From a virus, in the IMG/VR virus record IMGVR_UViG_3300023112_000104, positions 1-22,008 of that record: 22,008 nucleotides of DNA, one strand, 5' to 3'. Under the pieces are notes generated by a model, which saw only the letters and a list, made by a program, of their open reading frames with translations, was not told the origin of the DNA and made no database searches. The position numbers and the translations under genes are program-made. Of this stretch, positions 5,709 to 12,075 are shown one piece after another. The stretch's first letter is position 1. Each line of letters starts with the position of its first letter.

Positions 5709-6545
5709 CTACAGCGAACAGTCTAAACAAACCCCTTTATCATGCTCTGCCAGTTCTGATAATTCAGCTTCATGCTGTTTAATGGCTCTTTTAGCTTGCG
5801 CCCAGAATGTTTGCGGCTTTATTTTTTCAGTCGGTACAACCCCAGCTGTTATCATCGAATTAAACAAAGCTTCTTTTTCCTCAAGATAAACAGGGCCGTC
5901 CTTATCTTTATGTATTGCATAACCTATCTCATCCTCGCCTTCTTTAGCTTCATCCCACACATCACGACGAGTACAGTAGACAATATACCAATGCTGCCAA
6001 CCTGCTTTAAGGCACCCGATGCAATTACTATGATTAAACGTTTCGTAAACTGCGCCAGGTTTAATACCGATAGACTCAAGGCGCACAATCTCATCTTCTG
6101 GCCAAGTCATGGGAAACAGTGTTTTATATCCCATCTGCCCCATAATCTGAGAGCGGCGAGTGATACGTGATTGCTCGTTTAAGTCCATACCGTAAACATA
6201 AATGTTCTCACCGTCAGGATCGTTTTGTTTTAGCCACTGCTTGAACGGTTCGGTTTTTAGTCGGTTTGTGCAAAGTATCTGGCCGCGTCCAACTTTCCAT
6301 GCTTCAGCATCAACACAGACACTTACTGGCGTCACTTCATCCCATCGGTTATGGTTCGCATAAGTAATCTCAAGCCCAAGATGATCAGCCACATCTTTCT
6401 TCAACTGCTTAGTGCATGCCTGCTCAACATGCCCGTTAATATCATGGTTTAATAGAATTACATTTTCAGCACCGTATTTTTTGGCAACTGATAACGCACA
6501 TTCACTTGATGATTTCCCGCCTGAGTAACAAATAACATATTTCAT
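5709..6545 (-). CDS. PAPS reductase / PP-loop ATPase superfamily protein
   Basis: A 278-aa protein of the phosphoadenosine-phosphosulfate-reductase-like family. The PP-loop SGGKSS (residues 8-13) near the N-terminus binds ATP/adenylate. ILCTNRLKTEPFKQWL (90-105) and HSNCIGCLKAGWQHW (172-186) give Cys92, Cys175 and Cys178, with Cys191 and a terminal CLDC (273-276) nearby, compatible with an iron-sulfur or redox site. Relatives activate substrates by adenylation: sulfur transfer in tRNA thiolation, DNA phosphorothioation (DndC) or sulfate assimilation. Phage copies have no agreed substrate. No DndA/D/E or other modification genes are near, so phosphorothioation is not supported. Its start overlaps the stop of a 47-aa gene (ATGA) and a terminator follows; with that gene it forms a two-gene unit behind a good promoter. 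Confidence 0.82.
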   Translation of the reverse strand: MKYVICYSGGKSSSECALSVAKKYGAENVILLNHDINGHVEQACTKQLKKDVADHLGLEITYANHNRWDEVTPVSVCVDAEAWKVGRGQILCTNRLKTEPFKQWLKQNDPDGENIYVYGMDLNEQSRITRRSQIMGQMGYKTLFPMTWPEDEIVRLESIGIKPGAVYETFNHSNCIGCLKAGWQHWYIVYCTRRDVWDEAKEGEDEIGYAIHKDKDGPVYLEEKEALFNSMITAGVVPTEKIKPQTFWAQAKRAIKQHEAELSELAEHDKGVCLDCSL

Positions 6546-6685
6546 TTTCCACGTTCCTCTTTCTGCTTTTTGTAAGCTTCCTCTATCTTCAATCTGAATT
6601 CAGCTGCTATATCATCTATCTCAAAGAATTGACCGCCAGCTGAAAGTGATTCCTCAAATATTTCCAATACAGTTTCTTTTTTCAT
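6542..6685 (-). CDS. Small acidic/charged protein (47 aa), partner of PAPS-reductase-like gene
   Basis: A 47-residue helical, charged protein (MKKETVLEIFEESLSAGGQF... ending YKKQKEERGK) found by reading. I choose the ATG at 6683-6685 because GAGGA lies 6 nt upstream; an ATG two codons earlier (6691) abuts the Shine-Dalgarno. Its TGA overlaps the PAPS-like ATG, so the two are translationally coupled. It is the first gene after the TTGACA-17-TATGCT promoter. Family unknown; it could be a small partner subunit. Confidence 0.65.
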   Translation of the reverse strand: MKKETVLEIFEESLSAGGQFFEIDDIAAEFRLKIEEAYKKQKEERGK

Positions 6686-6700
6686 ACTCATTCCTCAATT

Positions 6701-6754
6701 AATAACTTAACAGTAACAAAGCATAAACACACCCCACAACGCTGTCAAGTTATT
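6701..6754 (-). promoter_or_regulatory. Sigma-70 promoter flanked by inverted operator-like sites
   Basis: On the minus strand TTGACA (6743-6748), 17 nt, TATGCT (6720-6725). The -35 lies in AATAACTTGACA (6743-6754), and an inverted copy AATAACTTAACA is at 6701-6712, the gap between arms being 30 nt. The pair brackets the promoter as a repressor dimer or loop site would. Drives the 47-aa and PAPS-like genes. Confidence 0.65.
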
Positions 6755-6755
6755 T

Positions 6756-8180
6756 CTACCGCCTACGCTCCCGGCGCTTAGATAGGACAGAGGTTAGGGA
6801 GGATTCTTTAACCTGGTAATCTGCCATTATGAGCGCATCCGCTAAGTTGTGAGAAGGTATACCCCTTGCTTTCAACTTATCTTTCGGCTCAACTCTTAGC
6901 TTGCTGCCCAAATATTCACGCTGCGGACAACTCATTTCAAAGATTAGCTTTTCAATTAAGTCTTTATCAACTGACTCTGAATTAATCGACAATACAGCAT
7001 CCCGATTATAATCCATACCCTGAGTGGCCAGCCATGATTGTTGGCACCGATAACGCAACCACCACCACTTTTGTGCTTTTAGGTTACTGTAAACCTGTTT
7101 GTTTTTCTTCTTATGCAGTTCGTCAATCTGTTCCGGGTTTTCTATTGCGCCACCAGCATCAAACGCTGTGATCTTTATCTCTCCGGTGCCTAATATCTTG
7201 TGTTCAAATTGCGGCTTAGATAGTGTTTGCTCAGTGCCCGACCCTACGCCTATGCAGTCATATACCAAATGCATCGCGCCCTGCTCTAATACATTGGCCC
7301 ACGTATCATGCGCAGCACTTACCGGATCGCCTTGCCTAAACTCTTTGATAAATGTAACAACCTGTCCATGCAACATTACGTTAGCATTTGGATCGGTTCC
7401 GCCACCACTGACGTCATCGCCCATGCGCTTAACCCCATCAGCTTCAATGCCGATCAGCTTATGAACGTCAACGCAAGCGCGCGCCCATTTCGGAGGTATG
7501 ATAGCAAGTGGTGAATCGCCAACAGGCTTACCAAGCCAAACGTGATCATATAAATCAGGATCGCTTTCCTTCATATCTCGTCGCTCTTGATCTAACGCTT
7601 CCGGGAAATGAGGGTTATCGCAGTAATTACATTCAGTGATTATTGAATCAGATGGCGGCTTAATAACAAACCGCTGATAGGTTGCATCCATTAACATGCG
7701 CGGATTGAATGTGATTATTATCCTGGCGTTCTTGGTTCGGATTGATGGCGTTAATACTTTCCAGCTATCCTCGGATACGGCCTCCGCCTCCTCGATCCAC
7801 GCCCGATCTATTCGCGCTATTGATTTTACGCTGGTTATGTTTGTTTTTAGGCCACGGAAAAAGAAGCGGGAGCCGTTAGCTCCAACCAGTTCATTTTTTG
7901 TTTTAGTGAAGAATGATTCAAGGCCAAGGGATTCGACTTGCTCCCACAATAGAGCCATTGAGCTATCTGCAATGGAGTTCATCAGCTCACGGGCGCATAG
8001 TATCTGTGTTTGTTTTAAATACGCCTCAAGCACTAGCGTTTTTGCGACAAAAACAGACTTACCGCCACCCCTGCCACCATGCATGATGTGATAGCGATTA
8101 TCCCGGAGTAATTGGCCGCGAGTCTGTATACTGTTTAAATCAACATGCTTTTCAAAGCAGGAAAAAACTTCGTAGTCCAT
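6756..8180 (-). CDS. terL: Terminase large subunit (PBSX/Terminase_3-like)
   Basis: A 474-aa DNA-packaging motor: an N-terminal ATPase that pumps DNA into the head through the portal and a C-terminal RNase-H-like nuclease that cuts the concatemer. Walker A is GGRGGGKS (35-42), Walker B RAWIEEAE (126-133) with Glu130/131, and the coupling motif ITFNP (156-160). The nuclease acidic residues are Asp256 (DVSGGGTD), Asp308 (VYDCIGVGSG) and Asp448 (HNLADALIMA). Length is normal for the family and it looks intact. Its ATG overlaps by one nt the TAA of the 92-aa gene (TAATG). The small terminase lies just upstream, but the portal is displaced about 3 kb by an accessory cluster. Confidence 0.95.
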   Translation of the reverse strand: MDYEVFSCFEKHVDLNSIQTRGQLLRDNRYHIMHGGRGGGKSVFVAKTLVLEAYLKQTQILCARELMNSIADSSMALLWEQVESLGLESFFTKTKNELVGANGSRFFFRGLKTNITSVKSIARIDRAWIEEAEAVSEDSWKVLTPSIRTKNARIIITFNPRMLMDATYQRFVIKPPSDSIITECNYCDNPHFPEALDQERRDMKESDPDLYDHVWLGKPVGDSPLAIIPPKWARACVDVHKLIGIEADGVKRMGDDVSGGGTDPNANVMLHGQVVTFIKEFRQGDPVSAAHDTWANVLEQGAMHLVYDCIGVGSGTEQTLSKPQFEHKILGTGEIKITAFDAGGAIENPEQIDELHKKKNKQVYSNLKAQKWWWLRYRCQQSWLATQGMDYNRDAVLSINSESVDKDLIEKLIFEMSCPQREYLGSKLRVEPKDKLKARGIPSHNLADALIMADYQVKESSLTSVLSKRRERRR

Positions 8181-8458
8181 TATTTACTAGCAATCAAAAA
8201 CACACCAGCAACAATCCCAGCTGCAAAGCCTGCCGAAAATAACACTGAGCACATTAATGTTTTCTGGTAAATTTTTGCGCAATACTCTGATGGTGACTCT
8301 TCAAGCCACAAAGCCCTCTTCATATCATTTACACACGCGTCAAACTCGGCTTTTGATACTTTAAACCCCCATGTTTCATGGTGGGCGTTACAAATCCACT
8401 TTGCTTTTGCGTAATTAACTGCTTCAACTATTGCTTGCTCTCTTGTTTTATCGCTCAT
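8180..8458 (-). CDS. Membrane-anchored hypothetical protein between terminase subunits (92 aa)
   Basis: A protein of about 92 aa (MSDKTREQAIVEAVNYAKAKW...) with a soluble helical N-terminal part containing Cys and His residues and a C-terminal membrane segment (LMCSVLFSAGFAAGIVAGVFLIASK), so a tail-anchored topology. I prefer the ATG at 8456-8458 (AAAGGA about 8 nt upstream); an ATG at 8467 would sit directly on that ribosome-binding site. It lies between small and large terminase genes and its stop overlaps the terL start, so it is co-translated. Function unknown. Confidence 0.7.
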   Translation of the reverse strand: MSDKTREQAIVEAVNYAKAKWICNAHHETWGFKVSKAEFDACVNDMKRALWLEESPSEYCAKIYQKTLMCSVLFSAGFAAGIVAGVFLIASK

Positions 8459-8470
8459 CTTGCCCATCCT

Positions 8471-8878
8471 TTATGGTTTAGTTACTGTGATGTTTAGGTT
8501 ATCAAGGCCCATTGAGCCATCAGATGAAACGTTGTCCTGTTGAACTTTTTCACTGTGCCCGTGCTTGTGCAGAAGTAGCTTAGCTATTGTCGGGTTCATT
8601 GCGCCGCCTAGTCCTCCGTTCATTAGTTTTAACTCCTGTGTGGCCCCCAATGCTGTAACGATGTCGGAAAAGCTTTCTCTGGTGCTCTCGCTTGCGTCTG
8701 ACGGCCATTCGCCAGCAGCCCACGAATGAATAGAGTCTCTTGATACTCTTGTGTATACGGATAGCCCAGCGATGGATGGGATAACTTCGCCCAACTCTTC
8801 CCAGCAATCCATATACTCATCAGCTTTGTTGATAAAGTCTTGCGTTAGCTTTGTCGGCCTCCCGTTTATTCCAGCCAT
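8471..8878 (-). CDS. terS: Terminase small subunit, P22 gp3-like DNA-packaging protein
   Basis: A 135-aa protein that would recognise the packaging site and recruit the large subunit. It begins MAGINGRPTKLTQDFINKAD, the 'GRPTKLT' start common to gp3-like small terminases, followed by a helical DNA-binding part (VIPSIAGLSVYTRVSRDSIHSWA) and the core LGATQELKLMNGGLGGAMNP followed by TIAKLLLHKHGHSEK. The C-terminal tail is polar. AAGGGG precedes the ATG and a strong promoter lies just upstream. Position next to terL supports the call. Confidence 0.88.
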   Translation of the reverse strand: MAGINGRPTKLTQDFINKADEYMDCWEELGEVIPSIAGLSVYTRVSRDSIHSWAAGEWPSDASESTRESFSDIVTALGATQELKLMNGGLGGAMNPTIAKLLLHKHGHSEKVQQDNVSSDGSMGLDNLNITVTKP

Positions 8879-8912
8879 AAAAAAATCCCCTTAAATAATA
8901 ATATCTAAGAGG

Positions 8913-8941
8913 ATTATACGTTTACGGTTGTGTTAAGTAAA
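8913..8941 (-). promoter_or_regulatory. Sigma-70 promoter for the terminase genes
   Basis: On the minus strand TTTACT (8936-8941), 17 nt, then a perfect TATAAT (8913-8918). GTTTAC-type half-sites lie inverted on both sides of the spacer (TTTAC ... GTAAA), possibly an operator. The -35 touches the stop of the 51-aa gene. Confidence 0.7.
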
Positions 8942-9097
8942 TTACAGGTCAATATCATCTGCATCGACATAAAACGAAGCAGTGCCCACCATAACATGAC
9001 AGCGGTCACCTTGTTTTAACACCGTAACCTCTGTTCCTTTTTCAAATGTGCCGAGCGTGTGAATTACAACATCTCTTGCTAATTTTGCAGTTTTCAT
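8942..9097 (-). CDS. Small beta-rich hypothetical protein (51 aa)
   Basis: A 51-codon frame found by reading (MKTAKLARDVVIHTLGTFEK... ending SFYVDADDIDL). It has an AAGGAA Shine-Dalgarno 6-7 nt upstream. The sequence alternates short strands (RDVVIHTL, GTEVTVLKQGDRCHVMVG, ASFYVDADDIDL), the pattern of small SH3-like barrels seen in phage early genes. No catalytic motif. Its stop overlaps the terminase promoter. Function unknown. Confidence 0.7.
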   Translation of the reverse strand: MKTAKLARDVVIHTLGTFEKGTEVTVLKQGDRCHVMVGTASFYVDADDIDL

Positions 9098-9119
9098 TTT
9101 ATTTCCTTATTTTAAGTTA

Positions 9120-9410
9120 CTAAATACCAATTTCATCATCAATTCTCTTTTGCTCTGCAATTTTATAAAGCCTGTCGCTTACAACCCGCTTGCGTTCGCT
9201 TCCAATTGTATCAGCAAGCTTTTGTAATATCTGTGGTACAGCTTTTTTCTTTGATCTGCGCTCTTTTTCGTGCGCTTGTACCCGTTTTTTAATTGTATCG
9301 CTATTACTGCAATCGTCACAGCGCCGTGATTTTGTTTTATCGTTTAGCCAAATTGTAAAGTGCTTTTCTGATCTGTGTTGTAAACACCCGGTGCAGTACT
9401 GGTCTTGCAT
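9120..9410 (-). CDS. Zinc-ribbon / treble-clef-like small protein (96 aa)
   Basis: A 96-residue basic protein whose N-terminus has a four-cysteine zinc site: C6-x-x-C9 (YCTGC) and C31-x-x-C34 (RRCDDC), separated by HRSEKHFTIWLNDKTKS. This layout is the one found N-terminal to HNH endonucleases in phages ('C..C......F........R..C..C'). No HNH motif follows; the rest is a Lys/Arg-rich helix (TIKKRVQAHEKERRSKKKA...). It is probably a small nucleic-acid-binding protein or the detached zinc finger of such a nuclease. AGAGGA lies upstream of the ATG. Confidence 0.72.
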   Translation of the reverse strand: MQDQYCTGCLQHRSEKHFTIWLNDKTKSRRCDDCSNSDTIKKRVQAHEKERRSKKKAVPQILQKLADTIGSERKRVVSDRLYKIAEQKRIDDEIGI

Positions 9411-9466
9411 AATAATTTCCTCTGTTTGAGTTATGGCGCATTGTTAGTACGCCAGGTAGGTTGTTT

Positions 9467-9835
9467 TTATTCCATTTCAGCAATCAAAAGCTTAACTTCA
9501 GCTTCAAGCGGGCTTTTGATGTATCCAGTGCAAAGTTCAAGCGCCGCGTCCAGTTCTTTAACCGTTGCAACAAGGCGATCACGCTGAGCAACATCCTCGG
9601 CAAAATCGCGCTTTGCGTTAACCTCAGCCAACCATTCTAGATGCGCTTTTTTATCGCCTGTCATTTCTGAGATGCAGTTATAAAACTCATCACGAGTACA
9701 TATAATCGTCTGTGTTGCGATATGTAAAGCGTCAGTAGAAAAATACTCCTGTAATTTATCGCTCCAAACTACTGTGCCGCCGTTGGTGTTAATTGCTGTT
9801 TGAGTTGCGGATATTGCAGCTACTATTTTAGACAT
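9467..9835 (-). CDS. Hypothetical phage protein (122 aa)
   Basis: A 122-aa protein starting MSKIVAAISATQTAINTNGG, with an AAGGAA ribosome-binding site. Residues 60-122 (GDKKAHLEWLAEVNAKRDFA... RDRLVATVKELDAALELC) are helical and could be a coiled coil; the N-terminal half is alpha/beta (GGTVVWSDKLQEYF, QTIICTRDEFYNCI). Sequences ending in 'ERDALAATVENL..A...' of this kind are frequent in phage early operons but have no assigned function. It is in the recombination-side operon downstream of recT. Confidence 0.72.
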   Translation of the reverse strand: MSKIVAAISATQTAINTNGGTVVWSDKLQEYFSTDALHIATQTIICTRDEFYNCISEMTGDKKAHLEWLAEVNAKRDFAEDVAQRDRLVATVKELDAALELCTGYIKSPLEAEVKLLIAEME

Positions 9836-9875
9836 TGTAATTTCCTTTTTTGTGGTTGGGTTTATTTAATTTTTC

Positions 9876-10082
9876 TTACTGCTTCATTGCTACTGTAGCG
9901 CTCTCTAACGCGTTTAAAAGGGAAAGGCTACAAAGTGCTAGGCTTTTCTTAGAAATCACTTCTCTGTGCGTCCCTGCTTGCCCTATCCACGCTAACGACA
10001 CAAGTTTGCCAATCGGTAACACATTTACCCGGCAATTATCGGCGCATTTTAGCATTTCGCTTCTGATTCCTTGGTTTCGCAT
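9876..10082 (-). CDS. Small hypothetical protein (68 aa)
   Basis: I start this gene at the ATG at 10080-10082 because AAGGAG lies 6 nt upstream; a longer frame from a TTG at 10124 would overlap the promoter -10. The product (MRNQGIRSEMLKCADNCRVN...) has a helical Cys-containing N-terminus, a middle GKLVSLAWIGQAGTHREVI and a Ser/Leu-rich C-terminal helix. No motif is recognised. It is the first gene after the promoter at 10112-10140. Confidence 0.62.
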   Translation of the reverse strand: MRNQGIRSEMLKCADNCRVNVLPIGKLVSLAWIGQAGTHREVISKKSLALCSLSLLNALESATVAMKQ

Positions 10083-10095
10083 TTGTAGCTCCTTA

Positions 10096-10146
10096 ATTTG
10101 TTTACACCTACAATTTAGATGCAAACAAAAGCTGTGTCAAGTTATT
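10096..10146 (-). promoter_or_regulatory. Sigma-70 promoter with operator-like element
   Basis: On the minus strand TTGACA (10135-10140), 17 nt, TAAATT (10112-10117). The -35 is within an exact AATAACTTGACA (10135-10146). ATTTGTTTACA lies on the plus strand at 10096-10106, identical to 13641-13651 next to another promoter here. It overlaps the region just past the recT stop. Confidence 0.6.
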
Positions 10147-10974
10147 TTATTTATCTTCGTTAACTTCTTCAAACTCTACCTCGATAGCTTCCTGCTCTAC
10201 CTCGGCTTGCTCTGATTCCTGTTCGATACTTTCATTGGCTTCAAGCACAACTTCGATACGGTTTTTATGCTCAAGGCGCATTGCGGCTACTTTCGCTTTT
10301 GCGCTATCCCATGCGCCACCTTTTTGCAGTTCTTCCCGGATACCACTTGCACACTGTCGCAGTGTTTCATCGTCTCCACATTCGGCGAACGCTTTGTCAA
10401 TCGCGTCAAAATCAACGTCAATTTTAGGCGTGATATCTTTTGGTTGATTGCTGTTGATACGATCCACTTCATCATTGTCGATCACCTCGCTGATACCGAA
10501 AGCTATACGAGCCGCCTGGATATATGCTTTATGGCGAAGCATACGGGCAGGCCAACGCTTCCATACACTTGATTTAGGATCTGCGCACTCGTTCATATAC
10601 TCGGTTACGCACACAGGGCGGCTTCGATCTTTGATATACATTTTGCAAGTAATAGCGGTAATCTTACCGTTTGCATCAATGTGATCCTCAAACTCTACAC
10701 CGTCGAATGATTCCTGGCGGTTAACCATCTTGTACCAGCCGTCGATCATTACAACTACTGATAATTTACCGCCACTGATGAATGCTGCGCATTCTTTCAC
10801 GAGTGGGTTTAATCCATACTTTGCACAAACACCGGTAACAACTGCCATTTCAGCTCCTGTTGCTTTTGCTCCATGCTGGTTTTTTGCAGATATGATCATG
10901 CCAGTTAAAACATTTCCGATTTCTTCTTCGCTTGCGCCTGTGTTTTGCGCAACAATTGATAATGCTGTACTCAT
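10147..10974 (-). CDS. recT: RecT/Bet family single-strand annealing recombinase
   Basis: A 275-aa protein that anneals complementary single strands made by the partner exonuclease. It is of the lambda Bet type: YGLNPLVKECAAFISGGKLS (residues 53-72), VVVMIDGWYKMVNRQESFDG (73-92), RPVCVTEYMNEC (119-130) and KRWPARMLRHKAYIQAARIA (139-158) line up with the Bet core. The last 40 residues are very acidic (ESEQAEVEQEAIEVEFEEVNEDK), which may mediate partner contact. AAGGGC precedes the ATG, with a good promoter upstream. The exonuclease gene ends only 89 nt before this start, the usual pairing. Confidence 0.93.
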   Translation of the reverse strand: MSTALSIVAQNTGASEEEIGNVLTGMIISAKNQHGAKATGAEMAVVTGVCAKYGLNPLVKECAAFISGGKLSVVVMIDGWYKMVNRQESFDGVEFEDHIDANGKITAITCKMYIKDRSRPVCVTEYMNECADPKSSVWKRWPARMLRHKAYIQAARIAFGISEVIDNDEVDRINSNQPKDITPKIDVDFDAIDKAFAECGDDETLRQCASGIREELQKGGAWDSAKAKVAAMRLEHKNRIEVVLEANESIEQESEQAEVEQEAIEVEFEEVNEDK

Positions 10975-11023
10975 AGTTTGAGCCCTTATTTATTGGTTAA
11001 AGTTAAAATTAACGTGCAAGCAA

Positions 11024-11051
11024 ATAATAATACTTTACACGTTATTGTCAA
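11024..11051 (-). promoter_or_regulatory. Sigma-70 promoter for recT
   Basis: On the minus strand TTGACA (11046-11051), 16 nt, TATTAT (11024-11029). An AATACTTTACA element (plus strand, 11029-11039) lies in the spacer, identical to the one in the divergent region at 17242-17252. Confidence 0.6.
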
Positions 11052-11063
11052 TATTTATTTAGA

Positions 11064-11861
11064 TTATTTCCATTTTTTCGGTGTTGAAATGATCTCCACC
11101 TCTACAATGCCAAGGCCGAAAGCCTCAAACTCTTTCGCCACCTCGAGATCATTAGAGCATTCAAGCCATGCTGCATCTTTTGAATCTTGATCCAACTCAA
11201 ACACTCGCACCGGATGACGCCCAAAAGTTTTGGTTTTACCAACAACCACGAAAATAAACCGAGGCTTAACGCCGGTTAATTGCTTGTACGCTTCGCTATA
11301 AAAAACGTCCTGAACGTCATAGCGATAGTCCCGCACACTAAAATTGAACTTCTCAACGTCTGCGCTGGTTTTAACGTCGATCACGTAATGCACGCCATCA
11401 ATCTCAGTGATGCGATCCGGTCTTGCTTTGCACTTAACGCCGTCCATCTCGAAAAAAATAGATGTTTCGCTTTGGCCTGGTGATGTTAATAATTTATTTG
11501 CAATTGGGTGCGCAAGCGTGCTATCGCGCATGGCCACAACCAGATCATAATCTTCTGCTGAAAATACGATCTTGCCTTGCATTGTTTCAGCAAATGCTGC
11601 AGCGGCTTCTTTTCCAGCCTTGGTGTGCTTATCGAATTTTGGCATGCGGATATAATCACTTTCAAATAAATCCGGCTCAAGCAATGCTGCATGTGTTGCC
11701 GTGCCAATGTTTGCAACTTCGCTTTCAGTTTGCGGCGCGTTTTTGCTCCATTCCGCAAGCGCTGGCGATTTGTGGATTAAATCCAGGTCGCTTTTACTAA
11801 ATGCTTTTACTGTGCGGTATTCTTGATTTGTTAGTGCTGTTGTACTGGTTGTTTTCATCAT
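11064..11861 (-). CDS. recE: RecE-like exonuclease (PDDEXK, exodeoxyribonuclease VIII type)
   Basis: A 265-aa 5'-3' double-strand exonuclease that produces the single strands used by RecT. The N-terminal YRTVKAFSKSDLDLIHKSPA (15-34) and GTATHAALLEPDLF (53-66) are typical of the RecE nuclease domain. Active-site candidates are His57, Asp149 (CKARPDRI), Asp162 and Lys164 (IDVKT), and the QDVFYSEAY motif (184-192). These correspond to the His/Asp/Asp-x-Lys set of E. coli RecE. It is only the nuclease domain, as in many phages, not the 866-residue RecE. The ATG overlaps the stop of the 59-aa gene (ATGA). Confidence 0.92.
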   Translation of the reverse strand: MMKTTSTTALTNQEYRTVKAFSKSDLDLIHKSPALAEWSKNAPQTESEVANIGTATHAALLEPDLFESDYIRMPKFDKHTKAGKEAAAAFAETMQGKIVFSAEDYDLVVAMRDSTLAHPIANKLLTSPGQSETSIFFEMDGVKCKARPDRITEIDGVHYVIDVKTSADVEKFNFSVRDYRYDVQDVFYSEAYKQLTGVKPRFIFVVVGKTKTFGRHPVRVFELDQDSKDAAWLECSNDLEVAKEFEAFGLGIVEVEIISTPKKWK

Positions 11862-12037
11862 AATACCTCTTTAAATTTTTCGTACTGCTTGTGTAAATTG
11901 CGGATTTGACTCTCCGTTGGCTTTGTTCTCGTAATTAAATGTCTGCGAGATTTTTCGCTGTATAGTCTATCGCTATATGTTGTTTGCCATACGAATTTAT
12001 TGTTACCGTTTATCCAGTAGAAAACTTTTGTTATCAT
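11858..12037 (-). CDS. Small basic hypothetical protein (59 aa) coupled to recE
   Basis: A 59-codon frame found by reading (MITKVFYWINGNNKFVWQTT... ending KQYEKFKEVL). It is basic (SEKSRRHLITRTKPTES) with an N-terminal beta-hairpin-like part and a C-terminal helix, so nucleic-acid binding is possible. AGGAC lies 7 nt upstream of the ATG. The TGA overlaps the recE ATG by the ATGA arrangement, so they are translated together. Family unknown. Confidence 0.7.
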   Translation of the reverse strand: MITKVFYWINGNNKFVWQTTYSDRLYSEKSRRHLITRTKPTESQIRNLHKQYEKFKEVL

Positions 12038-12049
12038 TTTAAGTCCTAT

Positions 12050-12065
12050 GCGCCATTTCTGGCGC
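12050..12065 (-). repeat. Intercistronic stem-loop with GAAA tetraloop
   Basis: GCGCCA, loop GAAA, TGGCGC on the minus strand: a perfect 6-bp GC-rich stem closed by a GNRA-type tetraloop, lying between the coiled-coil gene stop and the 59-aa gene. There is no T-run, so it is not an intrinsic terminator; an mRNA-stability or processing element is plausible. Confidence 0.55.
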
Positions 12066-12075
12066 TGTTATTTAA

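Noticed and set aside
5709-6545. DndC of a DNA phosphorothioation system
   Set aside because: No DndA/B/D/E, SspB/C/D or restriction genes are nearby and the remaining cysteine pattern is that of generic phage PAPS-reductase-like proteins.
9120-9410. HNH endonuclease
   Set aside because: Only the N-terminal zinc-finger-like part is present; no H-N-H motif follows in any frame nearby.
9876-10124. Longer version of the 68-aa gene from a TTG at 10124
   Set aside because: It would start inside the promoter, before any plausible transcription start; the internal ATG at 10082 has an AAGGAG at the right distance.
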